Below are positions 18,833 through 27,928 of a stretch of DNA of 62,908 bases, piece after piece. This DNA is from CAYXWM01 sp964468805 (GTDB taxonomy: Bacteria > Bacillota > Clostridia > Lachnospirales > WRBF01): NCBI GenBank assembly GCA_964468805.1, contig CAYXWM010000007.1, forward strand, positions 1 through 62,908, given 5' to 3'. The notes beneath the pieces are model-generated. The model saw nothing but the letters and a program-made list of their open reading frames with translations, was not told the DNA's origin and did no database searches. A program made the position numbers and the translations under genes. Position 1 is the first letter of the stretch. Each line of letters begins with the position of its first letter.

Positions 18833-20506
18833 TTATAGTTGATATAATTTTATTTTTCTGTATAACGTAGCTCGACCTATTCCAAGGATACGCGCTACCT
18901 CATATTTACTTAAATCGGTTTCCAAAAGTTCACGAATCCTCTGTTTTTCCAGGTCTTCGATGGTATTTTCTTGTTTGGTTTGGCTTAGTTCCGGTATGTA
19001 AAAAGCTAAATCGGCTTGGGTAACTATTTGGCTGCATTTTTGGGTAAGTCTGTCTATAACACCCGTTAACTGAACAAGATTTCCCGGCCATTCATACCGG
19101 TACAGCATTTCCAGCACGGTTTCATCAAATACCAAACCGGTCTTTTGATACTGTTGTTTAAAATGCTTTATGTTATCCAGAATTATTCTTTGCAAATGTG
19201 AACGGTCTTGACATAAGGGCGGCAAAATCAGTGTGTTTTCCGCAATTCGATAGTATAACTCATCGAAAAACACGCCCCGGTCCACAAGTTTTTTTAGGTC
19301 TTCCGATGTTGAGAACAACAGCCGTACATCAACAGCCACACCTTGTCGCCCTTGATGCACCAACCGGTGGGTTTTCATAAATTCCACCAGTCTTTGCTGC
19401 AAATAAAGGGGTAGCAATTCAATATTCCTAAACAACACGGTACCGCCGTGAGTCAAATGCAGCTTACCCAATTCTCCGAAGATGGATTGTTCCAACAAAT
19501 CATATACCAAGGAGCAGTCTACCGTTAAAAAAGCGGCTTTACCTCGGTCAGAAAACCTATGTATGCATTCCGCCAAAATATCATCGCCCATATTAGGAGC
19601 ACATTGAATGAGTATAGTTTTATCAGTAACCGCAAGACGTTTTCCTTCTTCTGCCAGACCGGGTAAAAATAAACGCTGTTCGTAGCGTGAAAAGCAAATC
19701 TCTCTGATGCCGGATATGCCGGAAAATTCAGAATTTACATGACTTACGGGTTTTAGCGTAAATAACATTCCTGTATATCGCCCGTTTACGGTAATACTGT
19801 CAGCACTCATCAAGCCATAAAACCAAATCTCTTTTTCGTCTACAAAAATAAGCTTGTTTTTCATGTTGGCGTGTGTTTCAAGGCAATGGGCTATAAGCTT
19901 ATGTGGGATAATTTCGTTTAAGGCTATGCCTACCCCATTATTATTTTTGCAGAACTTCTTAAAAAAAGATTTGTTATAGTAGGAGATATAGCCCATATTA
20001 TCGGTGGAGACAATGGCATCTGTAATGGAGTCCATGAGGATTTCCCGTTCCTGCTTAATGAAGTTAAGAGCCGAATAATCATCGCTGTTTTGTAACTTGC
20101 AAGACAACAAATCTGCCATACTAACCAGAAAATCAATGGAATTATTCACGTCTTTAAATATACGTGCTATACGTTGTTGAGGTAAAATCAAAGCAATGGC
20201 ACCCACTACGCAGTCACGGTAAAGTATGGGAACTCCGATAAAACCGCTCATTTCACATTCACCGTAATCTTGGCAAACCTTACATACGCTAAACTTACGC
20301 TTATCATCTATGGTTACAACCTGCCCGGTGGTAATAACTTGACCTATAATGGAAAGGCGTTTGATGTCAGTAAACTTATCAAAATACCGGAATGTATTTC
20401 CCACCGTCTGTAAATCACTGTCTACTATAAGCACATCCACATCCAGAGTTTTGGAAATAACATCGGCAAATTTGATAACATCTTCTTTAATCCTACCCAA
20501 CAACAT
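18833..20506 (-). CDS. Fis-type transcriptional regulator with degenerate sigma-54-activator ATPase domain
   Basis: From the preferred ATG at 20506 (AAAGGGGA 8 nt upstream; the frame extends to 20581) the protein has 557 residues. The order is an N-terminal GAF-like sensor with a CKVCQDYGEC cysteine cluster (about 90-105), a PAS-like domain (ILMDSITDAIVSTDNMGYI, about 165-180), an AAA+ region and a C-terminal Fis helix-turn-helix (YEVARILGIGRATLYRKIKLY). The AAA+ region is worn down. The Walker A site reads ILIQCAPNMGDD, no GAFTGA loop exists, and Walker B reads VLFRNIELLP instead of LDEIGELP. WPGNL remains. It probably cannot open sigma-54 complexes and may act as a TyrR-like sigma-A regulator. 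It lies within the cluster it likely controls. Confidence 0.85.
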   Translation of the reverse strand: MLLGRIKEDVIKFADVISKTLDVDVLIVDSDLQTVGNTFRYFDKFTDIKRLSIIGQVITTGQVVTIDDKRKFSVCKVCQDYGECEMSGFIGVPILYRDCVVGAIALILPQQRIARIFKDVNNSIDFLVSMADLLSCKLQNSDDYSALNFIKQEREILMDSITDAIVSTDNMGYISYYNKSFFKKFCKNNNGVGIALNEIIPHKLIAHCLETHANMKNKLIFVDEKEIWFYGLMSADSITVNGRYTGMLFTLKPVSHVNSEFSGISGIREICFSRYEQRLFLPGLAEEGKRLAVTDKTILIQCAPNMGDDILAECIHRFSDRGKAAFLTVDCSLVYDLLEQSIFGELGKLHLTHGGTVLFRNIELLPLYLQQRLVEFMKTHRLVHQGRQGVAVDVRLLFSTSEDLKKLVDRGVFFDELYYRIAENTLILPPLCQDRSHLQRIILDNIKHFKQQYQKTGLVFDETVLEMLYRYEWPGNLVQLTGVIDRLTQKCSQIVTQADLAFYIPELSQTKQENTIEDLEKQRIRELLETDLSKYEVARILGIGRATLYRKIKLYQL

Positions 20507-20543
20507 AGACCTATCCCCTTTCTTAGCAGGTTGTTTATAACTT

Positions 20544-20621
20544 CTTTCGAAGCCGGCTTGGCGAAAATAACGCCTCTGCATTTTGCGTTGTTCTTTGGCC
20601 GGTCTAATTCAGCTTCGAAAG
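20544..20621. promoter_or_regulatory. Inverted repeat upstream of the regulator gene
   Basis: CTTTCGAAGC (20544-20553) and its exact complement GCTTCGAAAG (20612-20621) flank 58 bp between dhaL and the regulator. Inside lies a weaker GCCGGCT/GGCCGG pairing. Each half site contains the palindrome TTCGAA. It may be an operator pair or an mRNA hairpin; the function is not evident. Confidence 0.45.
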
Positions 20622-20685
20622 ATGTCTGTACTCTAAATCCTGAATAACCGGCATAACAAAGCCGATATATTTTACCCTGAACCGC

Positions 20686-21330
20686 TTACAGCTTTGTTGC
20701 AATATAATCCATAAGAACTTCTATCTGATAGCTCATGGTTACCGCTCCGGGATCCAGATGTCCTACGCCTTTGTTAGCTTGATAATAAGCCCTGCCCTTT
20801 ATGGCTTCCATATCTTTGGTGCTTTCCGCACCGTCTAAAGCGGCTTTTTTCACCAAAGCAAGGGTTTCGGCTTCGGACAGTCCCTTTGCGATACAGTCCT
20901 TAAAACATTCTACGGCAGGATGCAAGGCATCCAACATGGTTTTGCAGCCCGGTTCGGCTTTACCGCGGTTCATAATACCCTTCATCATGGCTTCAAGGAT
21001 ATTGCAAACATCCGGTAATTCCAGAACGCTTTTTTCCTTGAGGATTTTTGCCGCCTCCATATAAGCACTGCCGTATAATACTCCGCCGGAGCCTCCGATA
21101 ACAGACATCATGGTCATGCTTATCTTTTTAAACGCCTCAAACAGACTGAGCTGCTCCAATTCGGCGGCTTGTTCCAAAAGCTTTTCGAAACCCATATCAA
21201 TATTTGTCCAGTGGTCGCCGTCGCCGGTGGCACTGTCCAACTCGGTAATATAATCTCCGTCGGCATGAATTTTCTCATATGCCTTTTTTAAATATTCAAT
21301 ATAATCTTTGGTTGTCAGCTGAAATCCCAT
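20686..21330 (-). CDS. dhaL: Dihydroxyacetone kinase-like subunit DhaL
   Basis: DhaL is the nucleotide-binding subunit that, with DhaK, phosphorylates dihydroxyacetone. The 214-residue length is typical. The Mg/ADP site is visible as DSATGDGDHWTNIDMG (about residues 25-40). Further family motifs are GGSGGVLYGSAYMEAAK, KAEPGCKTMLDALHPA and KGRAYYQANKGVGHLDPGA. In PTS-dependent systems DhaL keeps ADP bound and is recharged by DhaM. No DhaM is seen here, so the phosphate donor is unclear. It lies 54 bp downstream of dhaK in the element 1 cluster. Confidence 0.93.
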   Translation of the reverse strand: MGFQLTTKDYIEYLKKAYEKIHADGDYITELDSATGDGDHWTNIDMGFEKLLEQAAELEQLSLFEAFKKISMTMMSVIGGSGGVLYGSAYMEAAKILKEKSVLELPDVCNILEAMMKGIMNRGKAEPGCKTMLDALHPAVECFKDCIAKGLSEAETLALVKKAALDGAESTKDMEAIKGRAYYQANKGVGHLDPGAVTMSYQIEVLMDYIATKL

Positions 21331-21384
21331 GTTTAACTCCCTTCTTAACTATTTCTTGCTTGATGTACAGTAAAAGAAATAGTA

Positions 21385-22374
21385 TTACAGAACTTTTAAC
21401 GCCGGTGTATCACAAGGAGCATCCAGCAATTCCTTGAGTTCATCGTCCAGTTTCATAAGGGTTAAGGAACATCCGGTCATATCTATGGCAGTCATATAAT
21501 TGCCCACCATGGTTTTGTAAACACGAATACCCTTTTCTGTAAGGATTTTTTCCACTTCATAGTTAAGGATATAAAGTTCCATCAAAGGTGTACCGCCCAA
21601 ACCGTTAACCAACAAGGCAACTTCCGAGCCGGAGTAATCATAGTCAACCAAAATTTTATCAAGAAGAATTTGAGCTACTTCGGCGGCTGTTTTAACGTTT
21701 GTGCGTTCTACGCCGGGTTCACCGTGTATACCCATGCCGATTTCAACTTCATCATCCCCAAGTACAAATCCGGGTTTTCCTACGGCAGGAAGTGTACAGG
21801 GAGACATAGCCATACCCATACTGCGAATATTGGCTATAGCTTTTTCAGCCGCCGCTTTTACCGCATCCAAATCAGCCCCGGTTTGAGCCTTTGCCCCTGC
21901 AATTTTATGAACAAAAACCGTACCGGCTATACCGCGGCGTCCTGTAGAGTAGGTGCTGTCGGGTACGGCTACGTCATCACGAACCACAACGCTTTCTACT
22001 CGTATATCATCCATTTCAGCCATGTCTTTTGCCATATCGAAATTCATAATATCCCCGGAGTAGTTTTTAACTACCATAAGTACACCGGCACCGGCATCAG
22101 CTTCTTGAATACCTTTAATAATTCTGTCCGGGCTTGGTGAAGAGAACATATTTCCGGCTACAGCCGCGTCCAACATGCCCTTGCCAACATAACCGGCATG
22201 AGCCGGCTCATGTCCGGAACCGCCGCCGGAAATAACACCAACCTTGTTGGGCACCTTTTCATGCAAAGAGATTACCTCAAGTTGAGGAGTGTATTTCAAA
22301 TTGGGATGTGCCTTTTCCATTCCCATTAAAGTTTCCGAAACCACCTGTGAGGGTTGATTAATAATTTTTTTCAT
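21385..22374 (-). CDS. dhaK: Dihydroxyacetone kinase-like subunit DhaK
   Basis: The 329-residue protein matches the substrate-binding subunit. It has GGGSGHEPAHAGYVG (about residues 51-65), the segment VKNYSGDIMNFDMA and GMGIHGEPG, whose His forms the covalent hemiaminal with dihydroxyacetone in characterised enzymes. The full active site is therefore present. The C-terminus has GGTPLMELYIL. The pairing with DhaL is standard. The linkage to a branched-chain amino-acid-type transporter and amino-acid-degrading enzymes is not, so the real substrate could be another short ketone or keto-sugar. It follows livF by 63 bp. Confidence 0.94.
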   Translation of the reverse strand: MKKIINQPSQVVSETLMGMEKAHPNLKYTPQLEVISLHEKVPNKVGVISGGGSGHEPAHAGYVGKGMLDAAVAGNMFSSPSPDRIIKGIQEADAGAGVLMVVKNYSGDIMNFDMAKDMAEMDDIRVESVVVRDDVAVPDSTYSTGRRGIAGTVFVHKIAGAKAQTGADLDAVKAAAEKAIANIRSMGMAMSPCTLPAVGKPGFVLGDDEVEIGMGIHGEPGVERTNVKTAAEVAQILLDKILVDYDYSGSEVALLVNGLGGTPLMELYILNYEVEKILTEKGIRVYKTMVGNYMTAIDMTGCSLTLMKLDDELKELLDAPCDTPALKVL

Positions 22375-22437
22375 AATATACTCCTATATTATTTAATTTG
22401 GAATTGACAGATTATATTTATTATCTATTCTTAATCT

Positions 22438-23145
22438 TTATACCGCACCCAGATATGCCTTGCGAACAGCCGGGTCGTTTGCCAAATCCCGTGCATTGCC
22501 GGAAACCGAAATATTGCCCGTTTCCAAAACATAGGCACGATTGGCAACAGATAAAGCCATATTTGCGTTTTGTTCTATAAGCAAAATAGTGGTGCCCTGT
22601 TTGTTAATGTCCTGAATTAAATCAAATATCATTAATACTATATTGGGCGCCAATCCCAAGGAAGGCTCATCCAGCAAAAGAAGCTTGGGTTCGCTCATTA
22701 ACGCCCTGCCGATTGCCAACATTTGCTGTTCTCCGCCGGAAAGTGTTCCGGCTTGCTGACGGATACGTTCTTTTAGGCGTGGAAACAACTCATATACCCG
22801 TTCAAAAGAAGCGGCTATACGTGCCTTGTCATTTTTGGTATATGCTCCCAGTCGTAAGTTTTCTTCAACGGTTAATGCAGGGAATACTTCTCTGCCCTCG
22901 GGAGAAAGGCTTATCCCAAGCTTAACCAAGCTATAACTCGGGGCATTGGTTATATCCTTGCCGTCAAAGGTGATTTTTCCTTTTGCACAGGGTATCAGAC
23001 CGGCTACGGAGTTTAGGGTTGTAGTCTTGCCTGCTCCGTTGCTGCCGATTAAGGTTACGATTTCTCCTTGCCCAATTTCCATGTCTATACCTTTAAGGGC
23101 ATGAATATTACCGTAATAGGTGTGTAACCCTTCAATTTTAAGCAT
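22438..23145 (-). CDS. livF: Branched-chain amino-acid-type ABC transporter ATPase LivF
   Basis: The 235-residue ATPase has Walker A GSNGAGKTT, the signature LSGGEQQMLAIGRAL, Walker B LLLDEPSLGL and the LivF-typical start MLKIEGLHTYYGNIHALKG. It would power uptake with LivG, LivH, LivM and the LivK binding protein. It overlaps livG by 8 bp, so the two are translationally coupled. Confidence 0.95.
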   Translation of the reverse strand: MLKIEGLHTYYGNIHALKGIDMEIGQGEIVTLIGSNGAGKTTTLNSVAGLIPCAKGKITFDGKDITNAPSYSLVKLGISLSPEGREVFPALTVEENLRLGAYTKNDKARIAASFERVYELFPRLKERIRQQAGTLSGGEQQMLAIGRALMSEPKLLLLDEPSLGLAPNIVLMIFDLIQDINKQGTTILLIEQNANMALSVANRAYVLETGNISVSGNARDLANDPAVRKAYLGAV

Positions 23146-23926
23146 CTTTTTTCACACCCCCAAGGTAAGCCTCAATAACCTTTTCATTGCTTGCTATTTC
23201 CTGCGGCAGACCTTCCGCAATTTTTTTGCCGTGGTCCAATACGTAAATTCTGTCGGAAATATTCATAACAACATTCATATCATGTTCGATGAGGATGATA
23301 GTATAGCCCTTGTCTTTAAGTTGGCGAATAAATCTAAGCAATTCTTCAGATTCTTGCGGATTCATGCCGGCAGCCGGTTCGTCCAGTAAAAGAATTTTTG
23401 CATCGGTTGCTATTGCTCTGGCAATCTCCAGCTTACGCTGATCCCCGTAGGGTAGATTTTGAGCGTAATTGTCAATCTGATTTCCAAGCCCGATTGATTC
23501 CAGTATACGTACTGCTTTTACCGTTAATTCGCTTTCTTCCTTTTGAAACTTGGACGTTCTGAAAAAGGAATCAAAAAATCCGTATTTGGTATGAATATGC
23601 GTACCTATCAGCACATTTTCTATAACCCTCAGGTTTGGAAACAGGCGGATATTTTGAAAGGTACGAGACAGACCTGCCTGCACAATTTCCTGTGGGGTAC
23701 GGTTATGTATGGGCTTGCCGTCAAATATAATTTCACCCGCATCAATTTGGTAAACGCCTGTCAACATATTAAAAACGGTGGTTTTGCCGGCACCGTTGGG
23801 TCCTATGATGCTGATGATTTCTTCCTTATTCACTTCAAAACTTACATTATCTACCGCAACAAGCCCGCCGAATTGTTTGGTAATCCCATTTGCCTGTAAA
23901 TATGCCATTGTTTTTGGTCTGTCCAA
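23138..23926 (-). CDS. livG: Branched-chain amino-acid-type ABC transporter ATPase LivG
   Basis: The second ATPase (262 residues) has Walker A GPNGAGKTT, the LivG-specific LSRTFQNIRLFPNLRVIEN, the signature LPYGDQRKLEIARA and Walker B ILLLDEPAAGMNPQE. The frame opens with TTG at 23926; an internal ATG at 23908 (MAYLQANGITKQFGG) is an equally good start. Neither has a strong ribosome site in the right place. A 204-bp gap separates it from livM upstream. Confidence 0.94.
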   Translation of the reverse strand: MDRPKTMAYLQANGITKQFGGLVAVDNVSFEVNKEEIISIIGPNGAGKTTVFNMLTGVYQIDAGEIIFDGKPIHNRTPQEIVQAGLSRTFQNIRLFPNLRVIENVLIGTHIHTKYGFFDSFFRTSKFQKEESELTVKAVRILESIGLGNQIDNYAQNLPYGDQRKLEIARAIATDAKILLLDEPAAGMNPQESEELLRFIRQLKDKGYTIILIEHDMNVVMNISDRIYVLDHGKKIAEGLPQEIASNEKVIEAYLGGVKKDA

Positions 23927-24130
23927 AGCTTAAAAGACGGACAGTTTCTCCTTTCTTGGAAGTTGTACCGTAAAATAACCGGAAACGGTGGGTAGAAGCC
24001 GGATAGCCTTTTGAATCGGATTTACAAGATTATTATGTAGAAATTTATAAGAGTTGATTTCAGAGGTTGCAAAGAAACATTATAGCTGTAAATATGATTA
24101 CAAAAGACCCGTTCAGCTTACCTTACCCGT

Positions 24131-25180
24131 TTACGCACCGGCGTTCAATTGCTTTCTTGCCGATTTGGGCATTTGGTAAGGCATTTGTGATTTCCAGCCC
24201 AAAATACCCTGCGGACGGAAACGCATCATCAGCACCAGTACCAGCCCGTACACTACAAAGCGGTAATCCGCCAAAAAGCGGGAAACTTCCGGAAAAGCAA
24301 TTAAGATGGCAGAGCCTAAAAACATACCACGCATAGTACCCATACCGCCCATAATTACTATGGAGATTATCAAGGTAGAAACATCAAAGGTAAAGGAGTT
24401 TGGATCGATAAATCCTACCAGAGAAGCATAAAATGCTCCGCCTATACCTGTGATAAAGGCTGAAATTACAAAGGCAAGTACTTTAAAGCTTGTGGTTTTA
24501 ATGCCCATCATGGTTGCCGCCAGTTCGTCCTCTTTAATGGATAAAAAAGCACGTCCCGTACGAGATTTAATCAAAGCTACGCAACCAAGACCGGTCAAAA
24601 GCACCAATATCAGCATGAGATAATAAAGCCCGTTGTTGGCAAGGGTAAGTTTAAAGCCAAAAAATTCGGGTTTGGGAATGTTTTTAATCCCCAAGGTACC
24701 GTTGGTTACGGTATCCCAATTCATTAAGACCATTTTAACTATTTCCCCAAATCCCAAGGTTACAATGGTTAGATAACTTCCCGAGAGCCTTAGGGTAGGC
24801 AGACCCAGAAACAATCCGCATAATGCCGCCAAACAAGCACCGGCAAACATGGCAAATAAAAAATTCATTTGGAAATTTATCATGAGTAATGAGGCTGTAT
24901 ATGCACCGATAGCGTAAAACCCGGCGTGGCCCAAAGATACTTGCCCGGTATAACCGGTAAGCAAATTAAGCCCTATAGCCAAAATTGAATAGATTCCAAT
25001 CATAATCAAAATACGCATTATATATTGGTTTAAACCCAACCAAGGCAATGCCAACAGGATTACGGCGGTTACAGACCAAGCCTGTATCCGATAACGGTGC
25101 AGAAAAGATTCTGTTTGATAAATAACTCCCGAGTTACGTTTAGTTTGATCTGCTTGGTTTTTTTCGGATGAATTTTTCAT
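24131..25180 (-). CDS. livM: Branched-chain amino-acid-type ABC transporter permease LivM
   Basis: The 349-residue polytopic membrane protein has a polar N-terminal extension of about 30 residues followed by about 8-9 hydrophobic segments. The LivM hallmarks NLLTGYTGQVSLGHAGFYAIGAY and the EAA-like loop LSIKEDELAATMMGI are visible (each only in part quoted here as a landmark). It forms the membrane channel with LivH, whose stop is 4 bp upstream of the livM ATG. Confidence 0.94.
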   Translation of the reverse strand: MKNSSEKNQADQTKRNSGVIYQTESFLHRYRIQAWSVTAVILLALPWLGLNQYIMRILIMIGIYSILAIGLNLLTGYTGQVSLGHAGFYAIGAYTASLLMINFQMNFLFAMFAGACLAALCGLFLGLPTLRLSGSYLTIVTLGFGEIVKMVLMNWDTVTNGTLGIKNIPKPEFFGFKLTLANNGLYYLMLILVLLTGLGCVALIKSRTGRAFLSIKEDELAATMMGIKTTSFKVLAFVISAFITGIGGAFYASLVGFIDPNSFTFDVSTLIISIVIMGGMGTMRGMFLGSAILIAFPEVSRFLADYRFVVYGLVLVLMMRFRPQGILGWKSQMPYQMPKSARKQLNAGA

Positions 25181-25183
25181 AAG

Positions 25184-26068
25184 CTACACCTTATTGATAC
25201 CTTTCTTACCAAACAATCCGGTAGGTTTAACAATCAGCACTATGATTAAGATAATAAACGCAATGGAATCTCGATAGGTAGAGCCTAAAAAGGTTGCGGC
25301 AAAGCTTTCCGAAACACCGACCACCAATCCGCCGATGATAGAGCCCACTAAGGAACCGATACCGCCCAGCACCGCCGCAGAGAAGGCTTTGAGTCCTGCC
25401 ATGAAGCCCATTGTGGGATAAACGATTTGATAATAGCTGCTGATAAGACCCCCTGCTATTGCAGCGGAAGCACCTGCCAGAAAGAAGGTGAATGATATGA
25501 CAAAATCCACATTAATTCCCATTAAATTGGCGGCTTTTGTATTTTGTTCGGTTGCACGCATGGCAAGACCTATTTTGGTGCGGTTAATAATCAAAGTCAG
25601 TATAACCAATAAAACAACGGATACCAAACACATCATAAGCTGTGCGGAGTTTATTTGAATATCCCCAACAGTAACCATGCCAAAGTCAAACAACGCAGGG
25701 AACGATTTTTTTTCACTGCCGAAATAAATCATCAATAAGTTTTGAATAATATTGGAAACGCCGATTGTGGTAATCAAAGCCGCTATGGGCAGGGAATTTT
25801 TGCGACGTAAAGGCTTTAAGGCAGTTTTATCGATAAGGATCCCCAGCAAGCCCGTAAACAACACGCTCATTAAAATAGCGGGAAGTACTCCGAAACTATA
25901 CCCGATGAACAACAACGCAATATGCGAACCAAAGGCATATATGGAGCCATGGGAAAAATTAATCAGACGCAAAATTCCAAATACCAGTGAATAACCCACG
26001 GCAATCAAAGCATAAGCCATGCCCAGTGCCAATCCGTTAATTAATTGCTGTAATATCACACATATCAC
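25184..26068 (-). CDS. livH: Branched-chain amino-acid-type ABC transporter permease LivH
   Basis: The 294-residue membrane protein has the LivH N-terminal segment GLALGMAYALIAVGYSLVFG, the motif INFSHGSIYAFGSH and the cytoplasmic EAA-like loop MRATEQNTKAANLMGI. About eight membrane spans are visible. It is the first gene of the permease-ATPase block. It is separated from livK by about 390 bp that contain repeat A copy 2. Confidence 0.94.
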   Translation of the reverse strand: MICVILQQLINGLALGMAYALIAVGYSLVFGILRLINFSHGSIYAFGSHIALLFIGYSFGVLPAILMSVLFTGLLGILIDKTALKPLRRKNSLPIAALITTIGVSNIIQNLLMIYFGSEKKSFPALFDFGMVTVGDIQINSAQLMMCLVSVVLLVILTLIINRTKIGLAMRATEQNTKAANLMGINVDFVISFTFFLAGASAAIAGGLISSYYQIVYPTMGFMAGLKAFSAAVLGGIGSLVGSIIGGLVVGVSESFAATFLGSTYRDSIAFIILIIVLIVKPTGLFGKKGINKV

Positions 26069-26457
26069 AATTGTCGCTTAACGCACAATTTACTCCTTCT
26101 TCCGAATTTTTTCCGGATCCCATTTCCACGCCTCAAGTGTTAAGCGATTTGAAGCGGCTTCGCCGGCTTTGGCAATTGTTTGTTTAATTCCGGCGAAGCG
26201 TCCGGTATACACCGTTTATGGTGCAAAAAACAGGAATAATTGATGGATTCCGAGTATACTTAATTCCTTGTTAAGTAGTAGCAAAAGCGTATATTGTAGT
26301 GGTGAGCGACCGGTGTTTTTTTCTTAAAACGCAAGAGCGAACCGTTCACGAAAAATAGCTCTTGTTACTATTCCTTTTGCAATTAAGTATAGTTAATGCG
26401 GAAACAGTGTTTCAAACCAAATTTTATTAATATAACTTACTGCAATTCTTAACAATA
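26069..26457. other. Intra-cluster gap between livK and livH, holding repeat A copy 2
   Basis: This 389-bp gap has no gene. The right-hand half is occupied by repeat A (26255-26391). An imperfect inverted repeat built on AAGCGGCTTCGCCGGC / GCCGGCGAAGCG (about 26150-26200) could be a hairpin or operator. It resembles the TTCG-rich repeat beside the regulator gene. Confidence 0.5.
26255..26391 (+). repeat. Repeat A, copy 2 (forward)
   Basis: Full-length repeat A with TATACTTAATT at its left end and AATTAAGTATA at its right. The internal GTAGTGGTGAGCGACCGGTG is conserved. It lies inside the element 1 operon between livK and livH. Confidence 0.9.
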
Positions 26458-27648
26458 TCAGTTAGCCTCAACGAAATTTCCGTCTTTAACCATAACCTTA
26501 ACAAAGCTTTTTTGAACGTCGCCGTTATCATCAAACTTGGTGTCGCCTGTTACGCCGGCATATTGAAGCTTGTTTAACTCGTCGCGTACCTTTTGAGAAT
26601 CAGTGCTTCCTGCCGCTTTGATTGCTTCCAGCAACATTCCGGTAGAGTCATAAGCTTGAGAAGTTAATGCACTGGGTGCCGCACCGTATTTTTCGGTAAA
26701 GGTGTCTACATATTTTTTAATTTCGGGATTATCGGAGCCGGAGAAGAAGATTACGGGGAATCTTACGCCTTCTACCGCTGCACCGCCCAATTCAATCAAT
26801 TGTTGGCTGTATGCGTTTGAGAAACCAACTAAAGCTATGTCGGGATTGATTTGTTTGTATTGTTTAGCAACCGGAGCCAACAGACTGTACATACCAACGC
26901 AGATTACAACATCAGCACCTGCCTCGTTTAATTTTGTAATAGCCGGGCTGTAGTCGTCGGAGCCTTCCATTACTTCTTCATGGGCAACCATTTTTACACC
27001 GGAAGAAGCTTTTTCTTCTATTAAACTTTTAACAATAGTAGAGGTATTGGTGCCCCAGTCGGTTTTGATAGAGATAATACCGATATTCTTTTTGCCAAGG
27101 TCGTTAATGGCTATGTCCAAACCTGCCGCTGCTTCTACACTGATAACTGTGTTGTTGCGGAAGATAAAGTCACCAATGCCGGAGTAGTCCGGATGTGAAG
27201 CGGAGGGAGAAATTTCGATGATCTTGTTTTCTTGATATGTAGGAGCGGCTGTCATACAAACACCGGAGGAGAAGTGTCCTATTACGCCTATGATGTTTCC
27301 TTCGGAAACAATCTTTTGAGCTATGGAAGCAGCTTCTTCGGAGGCGTTTTTATCATCATAAGCTTCGATAACTATATTGCTGTCAAGCACGCCGCCATTG
27401 GCATTCCATTCATCAACTTTCATTTGTGCTGCATTAAGAAAGCCTTTGCCGTACTCGGCGTTGTCGCCGGTCATGGGAGCGGCAACGGCAATTTTAATTA
27501 CGTTGCCTGAGGAAGCCGCATCCGGAGTATCGGTAGCTGCGGATTGATTGTTACCTGCATCCGGTTTTGTTTCCGGATTGCCGGCGCATCCGGCGATTGA
27601 TAAAGATATAACTGTTAAAGCCAAGATAATTGCCAATATTTTCTTCAT
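26458..27648 (-). CDS. livK: Branched-chain amino-acid-type ABC transporter substrate-binding lipoprotein LivK
   Basis: From ATG at 27648 the protein has 396 residues. A lipoprotein signal (MKKILAIILALTVISLSIAGC) puts the lipidated Cys in SIAGC. The mature type I periplasmic-binding fold has the family start IKIAVAAPMTGDNAEYGKGF and the motif AYDDKNASEEAASIAQKI. An upstream frame extension to 27699 has no ribosome site and spoils the signal peptide. Repeat A copy 3 is only 22 bp upstream, and the ribosome site before the ATG is weak. The ligand is unknown; genomic context suggests a cysteine- or serine-like compound. Confidence 0.93.
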   Translation of the reverse strand: MKKILAIILALTVISLSIAGCAGNPETKPDAGNNQSAATDTPDAASSGNVIKIAVAAPMTGDNAEYGKGFLNAAQMKVDEWNANGGVLDSNIVIEAYDDKNASEEAASIAQKIVSEGNIIGVIGHFSSGVCMTAAPTYQENKIIEISPSASHPDYSGIGDFIFRNNTVISVEAAAGLDIAINDLGKKNIGIISIKTDWGTNTSTIVKSLIEEKASSGVKMVAHEEVMEGSDDYSPAITKLNEAGADVVICVGMYSLLAPVAKQYKQINPDIALVGFSNAYSQQLIELGGAAVEGVRFPVIFFSGSDNPEIKKYVDTFTEKYGAAPSALTSQAYDSTGMLLEAIKAAGSTDSQKVRDELNKLQYAGVTGDTKFDDNGDVQKSFVKVMVKDGNFVEAN

Positions 27649-27669
27649 AATCACTTTTGGTAGATTACT

Positions 27670-27807
27670 TATACTTAATTTCCGGTTAAGTAGTAACAAA
27701 AGCGTATATTCGTAGTGGTGAGCGACCGGTGTTCTTTTTCATAAAAACGTAAGGGCGAACCGTCTACGAAGAATAGCCTTTTTACTATTCCTTATGCATT
27801 TAAGTAT
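27670..27807 (+). repeat. Repeat A, copy 3 (forward)
   Basis: A full-length copy between cdsB and livK. On the coding (minus) strand a good Shine-Dalgarno-like GAAAGGAGATTGG is now on the far side of the repeat from the livK ATG. The insertion may therefore have separated livK from its original leader. Confidence 0.9.
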
Positions 27808-27928
27808 AAAAATCAACCAATCTCCTTTCGTTTGTTTTAATTTTTCATTAAAGGCAGATAGCTGATGCCACTGCCTGAATGAACTTTTGAGTAAACGTCA
27901 AATCGCTGTTTTGTCATAAAGCGTTTAC

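Noticed and set aside
18833..20506. Genuine sigma-54-dependent activator
   Set aside because: Walker A, the Walker B acid and GAFTGA are absent, and the cluster promoter seen is of sigma-A type.
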